Shown: positions 26,169-34,973 of the stretch, piece after piece
Numbering within the stretch: the first letter of the stretch is position 1
Layout: every line of letters starts with the position of its first letter
Source of the DNA: Metallosphaera sedula DSM 5348
GTDB lineage: Archaea > Thermoproteota > Thermoprotei_A > Sulfolobales > Sulfolobaceae
DNA length: 64,000 nucleotides
Direction of reading: 5' to 3'
Assembly: GCF_000016605.1 (NCBI RefSeq)
Contig: NC_009440.1
Span: forward strand, 2,082,001 to 2,146,000
Translations under genes and position numbers: made by a program
The notes under the pieces: generated by a model
Databases searched by the model: none
Seen by the model: the letters and a program-made list of their open reading frames with translations, nothing else
Told to the model about the DNA's origin: nothing

Positions 26169-26915
26169 TTGGAACCAATCGTAATTGGTAAAAACGAAGA
26201 TGAGAATCCAGTTTTTTTAGATCTTGAAAGACATGCCATCTTAATGGGAGAGACTGGAGTCGGAAAAACGATAGCATTAAAAACAATCGTAAAAAAGGCA
26301 CAAAATAAAGCGAAAATAATAATCGATGCTGACGGCGATATAATCAAAGAAAACGGCAATAAATACCCAGTCGTAACGATGACGGAAGAAGAATTAGAAA
26401 GTCTAAATGAAAAATTGAAAAAGGCGTATATAGAAGGCAATGTTCCAGACCTGGAGGAAAAGGTAGGAAAGCTGAACGGCATAATTTTAGTAGATGCTTC
26501 GACGGAAGGGAGAGGATTTACGTTCTCTGAGAAGCTAATAGAACTCTGGACAAAATGGGTTATAGAATACGCTTTCTGGAATAAAATCAGAGGAATATTA
26601 TTGGCAATAGATACAGTCAGATATATCGATAATAAAGGTGATTTAGAAGAAATGGTCATGGCTAGGAAGGCTGGAGTTAATGTAGTTTTAACAACGAGAG
26701 AGTTTGAAGTGTTTAAAGAAATACACATTGACTTCGGGACTAACATACTAATGAGAACAGACAATAGGGCTTATCGTTACGTGGCTGATTATTTCCACGA
26801 ATTCAAAAATACATTACCTAATATATTATCAGAATTGAAACCTAGAGAAGCTGTAGTCGTTAAACTGCAGCAGAGAGAATATGAGTATGTGAAGGTTGAT
26901 AAGGAGGAGTTATAA
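26169..26915 (+). CDS. Small FtsK/HerA-VirD4-like P-loop ATPase
   Basis: 248 residues with Walker A GETGVGKT (27-34) and Walker B GIILVDAS (about 105-112), the compact core seen in HerA/FtsK and virus packaging ATPases. There is no extra domain and no TM helix. In the element it may be the coupling ATPase (VirD4/TraG role) or a packaging motor. TTG start; it ends with a 1-bp overlap with the next gene. Confidence 0.7.
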   Translation: MEPIVIGKNEDENPVFLDLERHAILMGETGVGKTIALKTIVKKAQNKAKIIIDADGDIIKENGNKYPVVTMTEEELESLNEKLKKAYIEGNVPDLEEKVGKLNGIILVDASTEGRGFTFSEKLIELWTKWVIEYAFWNKIRGILLAIDTVRYIDNKGDLEEMVMARKAGVNVVLTTREFEVFKEIHIDFGTNILMRTDNRAYRYVADYFHEFKNTLPNILSELKPREAVVVKLQQREYEYVKVDKEEL

Positions 26916-27214
26916 TGGAGCCCTTCTATTTCAAATCGTATAACAAAGTAATAGGAGTCGCTCATGATGTAAAAGAATTGGAAAAAGAGATAGAAAGACT
27001 GTCTAAAGAGGATCCTGCCGCACTTCAATACCACTTGAAAGAAGGACATATAGTATCCTGGCTGAATTACCTGGGTGAAAACGGTCTTGCAGAGATGCTG
27101 AAAGGAGTAACTGAACCCGAAGAGGCTTTAGCGAGGATAAAGGAGTACGAGGTGCTGAAGAATTCAGCACAACCAATTAAAACTAAGGCAAAAAGATCTA
27201 GAAGAAAGAAATAG
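26915..27214 (+). CDS. 99-aa element protein, DUF5752-like
   Basis: The centre (PAALQYHLKEGHIVSWLNYL, then LAEMLKGVTEPEEALARI) resembles a short archaeal domain with the pattern YHxxxGHxxxWL followed by ELAxxLxG, which I recall as DUF5752. The C-terminus is strongly basic (KTKAKRSRRKK) and may bind nucleic acid. Overlaps the ATPase gene (ATAATG), so the two are coupled. Confidence 0.6.
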   Translation: MEPFYFKSYNKVIGVAHDVKELEKEIERLSKEDPAALQYHLKEGHIVSWLNYLGENGLAEMLKGVTEPEEALARIKEYEVLKNSAQPIKTKAKRSRRKK

Positions 27215-27288
27215 CAGAACTATTATTCCTAATGCGATATTAAACTAAAAGAGAAAGATTTTTAAATATACATTCTATTTCTTTTATT

Positions 27289-27477
27289 GTGTTTTGCAAG
27301 AAGTGGGAGATAAAGTTCATGATGAGGAAAGTTAAGGAAGCTAGAGATTTAGCTAAATTCGTTGCTAGAGAATTTTCTAATTTAGAATATTTGATGCTAA
27401 TTGTTGATAAACTAGAATTGTTAAAAGAAGACCCCGTTATAGGGGGCGGGCATGAGGTAATATCATGGAAGTGCTAA
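27289..27477 (+). CDS. 62-aa element protein, perhaps truncated by IS256 insertion
   Basis: GTG start 25 bp after a good TATA box (ATTTTTAAATATA). Helical sequence KVKEARDLAKFVAREFSNLEYLMLIVDKLELLKED looks native, but the last dozen codons run into the G/C-rich IS256 region, so the true C-terminus may be lost. Function unknown. Confidence 0.5.
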   Translation: MFCKKWEIKFMMRKVKEARDLAKFVAREFSNLEYLMLIVDKLELLKEDPVIGGGHEVISWKC

Positions 27478-28529
27478 CTGTTAACGAGGTAACCCTCTAC
27501 GTCCCAATAAGGGAGCTCGTAGAGGGACCTGGGAAGATATCCCTCACGCTCGTCCCCAAGATATTACCCGATGACGCGTTAAACAAATCGGTCCGGGAGA
27601 TCGAGAGGATGGCCTTGGAGGCTGAGAGGGTGAGTCCCAACTACGAGAGGGATAAGGAGGTGAGGAGGAAGGGTTACACGAGATATAGGTTCCTGAAGGG
27701 GTTCAAGATCGTGATGGACGGGAGGGAGACTAGGTACGAGTTGGAGTGGATCTCGGTGAAGCTGCCGGTGCTTTACGGGAAAGGGAGGGTGAGGACGCAG
27801 GTCTAGGAGGCATTGCCGAGGGAGGAGAGGAAGGTCTTCGCGTCCTTGATGCTGATCTACTCGGTTAAGGGAGGTAAGTTGAACGCTAAGCTCTGGATGC
27901 CCGAGATTGAAACGGGCGGCGACTTCAAGTACGTGATAGTTGACGGGAAGTACGTGAAGCTCAAGAGGCGAAAGGCAGTGCTCTTGGTTATTGGCGTGAC
28001 CCAGGAAGGAAACAGGGCGGTCCTCGAGGTCATCATGAGCGAGGCTGAGGACGCAATCTATTGGAGTCTCCTGGTCAGGGTCTGGAAGAAGACGAGCTTC
28101 GTCCTGGTCGTGGCTGACGGGATTAAGGCTTTGGATAAGGCGATCTCCCTCGCTGAACTTCGCGTGGAAAGGCAGGGCTGCCTGGTCCACCTCAAGCGTC
28201 GCGCGACCAAGGAGGAAAGGGAGGCTTTAGACGCGATCACCTCGTCAGCGGAGCTCGGAAAGATCAAGCCAGAGACCAACCCAACCCTTCTAAGCTACCT
28301 CATCGCCGACAAGAAGCTCTGGAAATGGCTCAAGTCCAACAACCTGGTCGAGTCCTTCAACTCCCTCCTGGAGAGGAGGAGGTTCGGGTTGTTTCACTCT
28401 CCCTGGAGGATACTCCAGATCGCGCGGGCAATAGCCCTCTACTACAACCTATTAACCTGTTTTCTCGTTACTGTAATAATATTACAGTCTCCTTCATCAC
28501 TCTCACTTTCATCGAAATATACCCAATAA
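27465..28529 (+). pseudogene. IS256-family (Mutator) transposase broken by an in-frame TAG
   Basis: Two frames in the same phase, 27465-27806 and 27813-28529, are separated by one TAG at 27804. The DDE catalytic residues are in the second part: D in VIVDGKYVKL, D in VVADGIKAL, and E in NNLVESFNSLLERRR. Base composition is far richer in G/C than its neighbours, which shows recent arrival from another genome. The C-terminus reads past the usual end into AT-rich element DNA (after about 28455), so the IS right end may also be damaged. Terminal inverted repeats were not found. Confidence 0.8.
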
Positions 28530-28662
28530 TTTATACATTGGATAAATGTAATTCAGAGCTCGAAAATACAATTCGCAATTGACTCCTGAGCCGCCCTAAT
28601 CCTGCCTGGATCCCCGATTTTTTCGTAGAAAGAGCTGGCTCTTGCGATAATGACGACAAACC

Positions 28663-28740
28663 TAACACTTTGTTAATCCTGATATACCCGGGTCAGGAAG
28701 CCAATTTTTGAGTCCTTCAATGGAGGTAACACTTTGTTAA
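28663..28740. promoter_or_regulatory. Twin TAACACTTTGTTAA operators before the HTH/DUF4145 pair
   Basis: Identical 14-bp copies at 28663-28676 and 28727-28740, 64 bp apart. Each contains the palindrome TAACA-CTT-TGTTA. The second ends 9 bp before a TATA-like TTTAATAA (about 28752) that is 28 bp ahead of the ATG at 28784. This fits autoregulation by the HTH protein. Confidence 0.55.
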
Positions 28741-28783
28741 GCCTAGTTAAGGTTTAATAAGGAGAAATTTCCAATACAATTTT

Positions 28784-29035
28784 ATGGAGAGCAAGATTGA
28801 GAAACACAAGAAACGCTTCACAATCACACAGATCGTTTTGATGGTAATGGCAAAAGCCCCGGGGAGTTGCTGCAGTTTGGAGTATCTCAGTGAGAAAACG
28901 TCTGTAGACAAGGACGAGTTGTTGGTCTATCTATCCAGGTTGGCACAGAGGGGGATAATAGAGAGGAAGTGGCATAAGGGAAGGGCAGGGAAAGAGAGGA
29001 TGTATTGCTTAAAGTATAAGGATGAGTTGTTATGA
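28784..29035 (+). CDS. Winged-helix regulator, 83 aa, of HTH/DUF4145 pair
   Basis: 83 residues with a wHTH: SLEYLSEKTSVDKDELLVYLSRLAQRGIIERKWHKGRAGKE, ending in a short wing. The TGA overlaps the ATG of the next gene (ATGA). With the two operators upstream it is the likely autoregulator or antitoxin of the pair. Confidence 0.75.
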   Translation: MESKIEKHKKRFTITQIVLMVMAKAPGSCCSLEYLSEKTSVDKDELLVYLSRLAQRGIIERKWHKGRAGKERMYCLKYKDELL

Positions 29036-29910
29036 GTGCATACAAGAATCCACTGCAAATTGACATCATGCGAGTTTCTAGTGGAGCAAGAGGTTTCCTT
29101 ATCTCTTTAGCTTTCAAAAACACGGATCGACGCAACAGTATTGAGATATGGTTTCCTATAGATGGATATCTTGACCTACAAAGAAACGAGAAAAATGGAT
29201 ATATAAGGAATGAGTACGTTTGCAGGATTTTAGAAACCAACTCTAATATCAAAAAGATAGAATTAGACGATTATCTCTTAGCACCGAACCAGATCAAATA
29301 CAGTACTTTCCTTTGTAATGTTGAACCTCATATTGTCCATAGGCTGTATAATTATACTAATAACATCAATATGAACAATATCACCTTTAATTTAAGGCTC
29401 CTCTTCAGTGCTTTAATCAACGCAGGTACACCTTATCAAAAAACGAAGAAAGTGATGTCATCTATTCCTTTTAGCTTTAAAAAGAATGCACTTAGAGGTT
29501 TTATTAATCAATGGTATACGTCTTATATGGAAGCTGAAAATCTACCCGGTAATATTCCTTCCGATATAGCTGATAACTATTTCGAAGCAGTTAGGAGCTT
29601 TAATGCTAATGCGTATAGAGCATCTGTAGTAATGGCTAGGAGAACCTTAGAATTAGCATTGCTTAGAAAAGGATTAATAAAAGAAAAAGAGGCTATAGCA
29701 AGTTTTATACAAGGTGAAAAGGAAAAGAAAAAGTCTTCTGAGCAAAGGGTACTTAGTGATAAAGTGTTTGATCTATTAAATGCTATTAGGGTGTTCGGTA
29801 ATTATGGAGCACATGTGTCTGATGACATGCTGAATGATATAACTGAAGAAGATGCAATACTAACAATAGTAATCTCAAAGAAGGCCCTAAGTGAGCTATT
29901 CAGTAAATAA
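29032..29910 (+). CDS. DUF4145-domain protein
   Basis: 292 residues. The N-terminal 130 residues are unassigned (beta-rich). The C-terminal 110 residues fit DUF4145: DNYFEAVRSFNANAYRASVVMARRTLELALLRKG, then VFDLLNAIRVFGNYGAH. DUF4145 is often fused to, or located near, restriction and other defence proteins. The GNYGAH end recalls the His of HEPN-like folds, but the Arg-His spacing is not the classical RNase motif. Overlap with the wHTH gene suggests a two-gene module. Confidence 0.72.
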   Translation: MSAYKNPLQIDIMRVSSGARGFLISLAFKNTDRRNSIEIWFPIDGYLDLQRNEKNGYIRNEYVCRILETNSNIKKIELDDYLLAPNQIKYSTFLCNVEPHIVHRLYNYTNNINMNNITFNLRLLFSALINAGTPYQKTKKVMSSIPFSFKKNALRGFINQWYTSYMEAENLPGNIPSDIADNYFEAVRSFNANAYRASVVMARRTLELALLRKGLIKEKEAIASFIQGEKEKKKSSEQRVLSDKVFDLLNAIRVFGNYGAHVSDDMLNDITEEDAILTIVISKKALSELFSK

Positions 29911-30344
29911 TAGTATCTATTGCGTAAACCGGGGAGTTAACTTGAAACGCCTAACGTATTCTACTACTTCACTATTCTACTTTTCTTTTATAGTTTGATT
30001 CTATTTCTGCTTCTACGTGCAACATAAAACGATTCTGATAGTCGTTTCATTGAAACAGTAACTAGCCTTTCGAGCCCGTGACCCGGGTTCAAATCCCGGC
30101 CGCGGCATTGATTTTATTTCTGGATCTATAAGACTTACAACCTCTTACGAAATTCAGAGTTTGGAATAAAGTTCATAGGTTAGACGGACTTCTCGCTATT
30201 AGGCCTTTACTGTTCTGGAGAATTAAATAGATATATTTCTCTTGATAGAATTTGCTCATGTCCAGTGTTTCTTCTTTTTTAAAATATAAATCTCCAAAGC
30301 AAGTAAACCTTAAAAAGGTTCAAAATGAGTAAAACGTGATTGAT
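29911..30344. other. Gene-free right junction of the element
   Basis: This AT-rich stretch of about 430 bp holds no convincing gene. It contains the element end and attR (30065-30107), and then the host promoter region of the ABC importer with several TATA-like runs (for example TTTTTTAAAATATAAA near 30280). No remnant of an integrase C-terminal domain is visible left of attR. Confidence 0.7.
30065..30107. repeat. attR: second copy of the 43-bp repeat
   Basis: Exact copy of 14383-14425, the tRNA-Glu part from the anticodon stem to the discriminator base. The 5' half of the tRNA is absent, so this is not a functional tRNA. It marks the right boundary of the integrated element. Confidence 0.92.
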
Positions 30345-32963
30345 ATGTATAAAGCCAAAAGGATTAAATTCTCAAGAGCTCTTTCAAGAACTGCGGCTAT
30401 AGCTATTGCAATTATCATCATTATTGCAGCGATAGCGGGAATATATCTTCTCACTTCCACGCATAAAAGTGTTACTGTCCAAGCAATTTCCCTTGCTCCT
30501 ACGAGCTTTGCTAGTGAACAAGGCAACACAATAACCTTTACTATATACGGAGTAACTCCTGGTTCCAACGTAGTTCTATACCTTGGTGATGGTCACGAGA
30601 TTAACGAAACTGCGACATCTAACACCCTTGAGGTCTCTTATACATACAACCAGCCTGGAACATACCTGGTTTACGCGGTTGAATACCTCAATGGGAAACC
30701 TGTACAAAACACAAGTACCTCTCTTCTACAGATTCAGGTTCTAGGCGTCCTAAACTCCACTGCGACCCAATTTCTCTCTATTCCGGTAATCTCCTTTGAC
30801 ACTGCCAAGAACCCCTCAGCACCTATTGTTCAAGCTGGAACCCCAGTGTTTTTCTACGGCGGTTATCTACAACCCCCCTCCGGACAAAACATAACCATCT
30901 CAAAGTACATATGGAACTTTGGAAATGGCCAGACCCTCACCGTGAATGCTAATTCTTCGACCTTAGACCCTGAGATCAACCCTGTCAACACCACCTACAC
31001 TACCCCAGGTCTCTACACGGTTACCCTTACCCTAGTTACTCAGAACACTTCCTCTGGTACTACATACGAGTACACCACATATCAATCAATAGCAGTCACA
31101 GGTTCAGGTGTCTCCTTTGCCCTTAAACTCTTTAATGGTACCGTGCCAAATCCAGGTGTTATAACAGTTGCTGAAAACGTACCAGGAGGTCCTTATTCCT
31201 TCGATCCTCAGATTGACTATGAGAGCGTCGGATTTGAAGTGGTATCAAATATTTTCATGACACTCGTACTGTACAACGGCTCTAGCACAACTTCCTTTAT
31301 ACCCTTTGCTGCCACAGAAATTCCCACGGTGCAAAACGGAGGAATCCAGGACAACTACACAGTATACACATTCCACATCAGGAGTGGACTCCATTTCAGC
31401 AACGGTGATAATCTAACCGCCTACGATGTCTGGTACTCCACGATAAGGGCCTTACTCTTCGTTGGAGGATCTCCAGGCACTCCTGATTGGATCTTGGCCC
31501 AATATCTAGTACCAGGAGCTACCATAGGCGTACCCATAGTCACATCGTCCAACATGAATCAGACCTTCCAGGAAATCATGAACGCTGTTACCTACAATAA
31601 CCAAACCAACACAGTCACGTTCCATCTAGTTAAGCCCACTCCACCTCAGTTATTCTTCACTGCGGTGGCTGACCCACTAGGCTCAGGTATAGTTGATGCC
31701 AAGTGGCTAGAACAGGTAGGTGCTGGGATCACATTCACACCCCAAGGGTTCCTTCAATATGAACAATACGCAAACGAGGGTAACTATAACACACAGGTTC
31801 AGAATAATCCCGTCGCATCCGGTCCCTACATGATAAAGACCTATGTCCCTGGACAATACATTGTTCTAGTACCAAACCCATACTTCCATGGTGTTCCTGG
31901 AGTTCCTGCACCTAATGACACTGTCATCATCAACTGGGTCAAGGATCCGCAGACTGCTTACGAATTATTCACTTCCGGAAAGGCTGACATAGTCACAGAG
32001 CTTCCTACCAACTACTTCCCCTCCCTGAAACAGCTTGAGGCCCAAGGACAGGCTAACATTTATCAGTTCCCGACTCTGTCCGAGTTCTTCTTCGTATTTA
32101 ACATCAATATCAGCAACTCAAGCCTTAAGACCTTGGGATCTCAGTATCATATTCCCTCAGATTACTTTGCGAACTTATACGTGAGAGAAGCCTTCGCGTA
32201 TGCCTTCAATTACACAAACTACATTGACAATATAGTAGGGAACGAGAAGTACGGGTTTGATTTCGCATCGCCCTACGCCGGCGTAATAATACCGGGTTTA
32301 CCCTACTACGTGCCACCCAGCGAGCTAAGTAATGTACCGACTTTCAATTTAACATATGCTAAGGAGCTGCTAATCAAGTCTGGCATGTATAATGTATCAA
32401 TTAATATTCCAATAATAGTCTCATCAGGAGACACTGTAGATTACGCGGCAGCCCAAATGTGGGCACAGGCGCTAAACCAGATAGATCCCAACATACAGGC
32501 CCAACCACTTTACCTACCGTTCTCTGAAATTATAGGTCTTGAAGTTCCTGGGCAAAACCCAATGCCCATCTATTACCTAGGATGGATAGCAGACTATCCA
32601 TATCCCTCAGACTTCGTTAATGCCATGTACCTTGAGAACGGGACCTATCCAGCACCAGACGGATGGACAGTTCAATACCTGCAATCATTGGGTCACACTA
32701 ACCAGGCCCGCCTATACCAAGAACTTAACACTTACATAGAGGAGGCCGACAACACTGCAAATGCGACTCAGGCAGCTTACTACTACAAACAGGCAGAACA
32801 GATAGCAATAGATCTGTATATGTACGTATATACCCAACAGCCCAACGCGTTCTGGGTTGTTAAGCCATACATGACAGGATATCAAGGTCATATTTCGTAT
32901 GAAGAGAACCCCATGATTGGAGGGGCTGGAGACAGCCTATACTTCTGGTGGGTTAAGGGATAA
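30345..32963 (+). CDS. ABC transporter substrate-binding protein, family 5 (peptide type)
   Basis: About 872 residues from the ATG at 30345 (GTG at 30336 also in frame). The N-terminus (SRALSRTAAIAIAIIII) looks like a class III, pilin-like signal as used for Sulfolobales bindosome proteins. Two PKD/Ig-like repeats (up to about 280) are followed by an SBP family 5 domain with YDPQIDYESVGFEVVSNIF and later the TNYIDNIVG type core. It captures peptides or related solutes at the cell surface. Four further importer genes follow in the same operon. T-rich tract follows the stop. Confidence 0.9.
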   Translation: MYKAKRIKFSRALSRTAAIAIAIIIIIAAIAGIYLLTSTHKSVTVQAISLAPTSFASEQGNTITFTIYGVTPGSNVVLYLGDGHEINETATSNTLEVSYTYNQPGTYLVYAVEYLNGKPVQNTSTSLLQIQVLGVLNSTATQFLSIPVISFDTAKNPSAPIVQAGTPVFFYGGYLQPPSGQNITISKYIWNFGNGQTLTVNANSSTLDPEINPVNTTYTTPGLYTVTLTLVTQNTSSGTTYEYTTYQSIAVTGSGVSFALKLFNGTVPNPGVITVAENVPGGPYSFDPQIDYESVGFEVVSNIFMTLVLYNGSSTTSFIPFAATEIPTVQNGGIQDNYTVYTFHIRSGLHFSNGDNLTAYDVWYSTIRALLFVGGSPGTPDWILAQYLVPGATIGVPIVTSSNMNQTFQEIMNAVTYNNQTNTVTFHLVKPTPPQLFFTAVADPLGSGIVDAKWLEQVGAGITFTPQGFLQYEQYANEGNYNTQVQNNPVASGPYMIKTYVPGQYIVLVPNPYFHGVPGVPAPNDTVIINWVKDPQTAYELFTSGKADIVTELPTNYFPSLKQLEAQGQANIYQFPTLSEFFFVFNINISNSSLKTLGSQYHIPSDYFANLYVREAFAYAFNYTNYIDNIVGNEKYGFDFASPYAGVIIPGLPYYVPPSELSNVPTFNLTYAKELLIKSGMYNVSINIPIIVSSGDTVDYAAAQMWAQALNQIDPNIQAQPLYLPFSEIIGLEVPGQNPMPIYYLGWIADYPYPSDFVNAMYLENGTYPAPDGWTVQYLQSLGHTNQARLYQELNTYIEEADNTANATQAAYYYKQAEQIAIDLYMYVYTQQPNAFWVVKPYMTGYQGHISYEENPMIGGAGDSLYFWWVKG

Positions 32964-32964
32964 G

Positions 32965-32987
32965 TTATTTTTTAATTTTATTTTCTT
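32965..32987 (+). terminator. T-rich tract after the binding-protein gene
   Basis: TTATTTTTTAATTTTATTTTC between the binding protein and the first permease, typical of archaeal intrinsic termination. It may give partial termination and so more binding protein than permease. Confidence 0.45.
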
Positions 32988-33001
32988 ACTATTCTTAAGA
33001 G

Positions 33002-34066
33002 GTGATAATTATCAAACTATGGATGTTCGTTTTGAGAAGGATTGCTATCCTTATCCCGACATTGATCGGACTTACCCTTCTTGTGTTCGTACTAATCCAT
33101 CTTCAGGGTAATAATTTAATTCTTTCTGAATATCTAAATCCTAGATTAACCGGTCAGGCAAGAGAACTCGCTATTCAAAGATTAACTCAAGAATTTCACC
33201 TGAATCAACCGGTGTATATACAGTACTTTTATTGGTTAGCGCAAGTTTTTAGCGGGAACTTTGGCTACACCAACACTCCCATATTTAGCGGACCAGTCTC
33301 GACTGCAATTGTACTTTTCCTCCCAAACACGGTAATATTATCCCTCTTTGCTGCCCTGCTGATCTGGCTGATTGGGATTCCCCTTGGCGTATTCTCGGCA
33401 GTGAATAGGGACTCGGCAGCTGATCAGGGAATAAGAGTTTTCTCCTTCACTCTCTACTCTATGCCAATTTACTTGATCGCTATTGCCCTAATCCTTATCC
33501 TTGGGGTGTATACGGGTATATTACCCTTCAGCGGAGAAGTCTCTCCTCAACTTGTTTCCGGTCTACCCTGGTACGTTAACGGAATATCTTATCCCACCCA
33601 TGTCCTTCTAATTGACGCAATCATACACGGGGATTTCGCAGTAGCATGGAACGCATTCCTACATCTAATAATGCCAGCCCTTACATTAGCCTTGGCGGTT
33701 ATGGCTGGGATTATCAGAATATTGAGAGCCAGCATGCTTGAAACTCTAGAGCAGGACTACATTAAACTGGCCAGAGCTAAGGGTGTGCCTGAAAAGGTCG
33801 TTAACAATCTTCACGCAAGAAAGAGCGCAATGCTTCCAGTAGTTACGTCGTTTGGATACACAGTCGCAGGGTTACTGGGAGGGGTAGTAGTGGTTGAGAC
33901 GGTATTCGATTTTCCTGGAATCGGGTATTGGACAACGCAAGCATTGTTGAACGATGACGTAGGCGGCGTCATGGCATCAACCCTAATATTCGGTATAATA
34001 CTGGTAGTAACGACTTTAGTGCTGGACATCATCTACGCAATCATAGATCCAAGGATTAGATATTGA
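33002..34066 (+). CDS. ABC peptide permease, DppB/OppB type
   Basis: 354 residues; starts GTG after GAGGTGA-like bases. N-terminal RRIAILIPTLIGLTLLVFVLIHL and the permease EAA-type loop (TLEQDYIKLARAKGVPEKVV) are typical of DppB. Six TM helices. Forms the membrane channel with the next permease. Confidence 0.92.
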   Translation: MIIIKLWMFVLRRIAILIPTLIGLTLLVFVLIHLQGNNLILSEYLNPRLTGQARELAIQRLTQEFHLNQPVYIQYFYWLAQVFSGNFGYTNTPIFSGPVSTAIVLFLPNTVILSLFAALLIWLIGIPLGVFSAVNRDSAADQGIRVFSFTLYSMPIYLIAIALILILGVYTGILPFSGEVSPQLVSGLPWYVNGISYPTHVLLIDAIIHGDFAVAWNAFLHLIMPALTLALAVMAGIIRILRASMLETLEQDYIKLARAKGVPEKVVNNLHARKSAMLPVVTSFGYTVAGLLGGVVVVETVFDFPGIGYWTTQALLNDDVGGVMASTLIFGIILVVTTLVLDIIYAIIDPRIRY

Positions 34067-34067
34067 G

Positions 34068-34973
34068 GTGAATCACATGGAAAAACAGATCCAAGAGGAA
34101 GAGGAGAAGAGATTTTACAACTTGAAATTATCATTAAAGGTCTTCTTTTCCAATAGGACCGCTGTAGCTGGCTTAATTATCTTCCTAGGTTATGTTGCTG
34201 ACGCTCTACTGATGCAGTTTTACCCTGAGATTGTGGGCGTTAGAAATCCAAATACCTTGATTTACAACTTCATTAATCCTGTTCCCCAACCGCCTTCGGC
34301 TAAGTATCCCCTTGGAACAACTTATCCTGGTGTAAATCTACTGCAGGCAATAATGGAGGCCATAAGGATAGATCTAGGATTCTCGTTGCTGATTGTGGTT
34401 AGCGGTGCATTAATCGGAGCAGTCATAGGAGTACTAGCGGCGTACGTGGGAGGGTACTTGGATGAGGTTCTAATGAGAATCACTGATATTTTCTTTAGCG
34501 TACCCTTCCTAGTCTTGGCTCTCGCGGTAGGCTTTGTTCTAGGACGCAGTCTAAACAGCATGGTAATAGCACTGATCATAGTATGGTGGCCCATTTACGC
34601 TAGATATTCCAGGAGTCTTACTCTGAGCCTCAGGGAGAGCATGTTCATTGAGGCTGCTAAGGCGTCAGGTGCCAGTAACGCTAGAATTATGTTCAGGCAT
34701 ATCCTTCCCAACACCTTACCACCAATCCTAGTACAGATCTCGTTAGATCTAGGATCAGTTGTGGGCATATTCGCCACTCTCGCGTTTATAGGGTTCATCC
34801 CAAACGCAAACATACCTGAACTTGGATACCTGACAAGTTTAGGCCTAAACTACATACAATCTGCTCCCTGGACTGTGATATTTCCAGGATTAGCCATAAC
34901 CTTATTCGCTCTCTCTGTGAATCTAATGGGAGATGGTCTTAGAGACGTCATAGATCCCAGGAGGAGAAGCTGA
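34068..34973 (+). CDS. ABC peptide permease, DppC/OppC type
   Basis: 301 residues, about six TM helices. It has the EAA loop SMFIEAAKASGASNARIMFRHILPN and the DppC-type ending (FALSVNLMGDGLRDVIDPR). GTG at 34068 begins 1 bp after the DppB stop; an ATG at 34077 is also possible. Its stop overlaps the next ATPase start. Confidence 0.92.
   Translation: MNHMEKQIQEEEEKRFYNLKLSLKVFFSNRTAVAGLIIFLGYVADALLMQFYPEIVGVRNPNTLIYNFINPVPQPPSAKYPLGTTYPGVNLLQAIMEAIRIDLGFSLLIVVSGALIGAVIGVLAAYVGGYLDEVLMRITDIFFSVPFLVLALAVGFVLGRSLNSMVIALIIVWWPIYARYSRSLTLSLRESMFIEAAKASGASNARIMFRHILPNTLPPILVQISLDLGSVVGIFATLAFIGFIPNANIPELGYLTSLGLNYIQSAPWTVIFPGLAITLFALSVNLMGDGLRDVIDPRRRS

Noticed and set aside
27804-27806. TAG in the IS256 transposase as pyrrolysine codon or programmed readthrough
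   Set aside because: No pyrrolysine genes are known in Sulfolobales and no recoding signal is visible; a simple nonsense mutation explains it.
27450-28490. GTAATATCAT / GTAATATTAT as terminal inverted repeats of the IS256 copy
   Set aside because: About ten bases of AT-rich similarity and only 8 bp before the transposase start; likely chance.
29770-29830. HEPN RNase motif in the DUF4145 protein
   Set aside because: Arg to His spacing is seven residues (RVFGNYGAH), outside the usual Rx4-6H motif.
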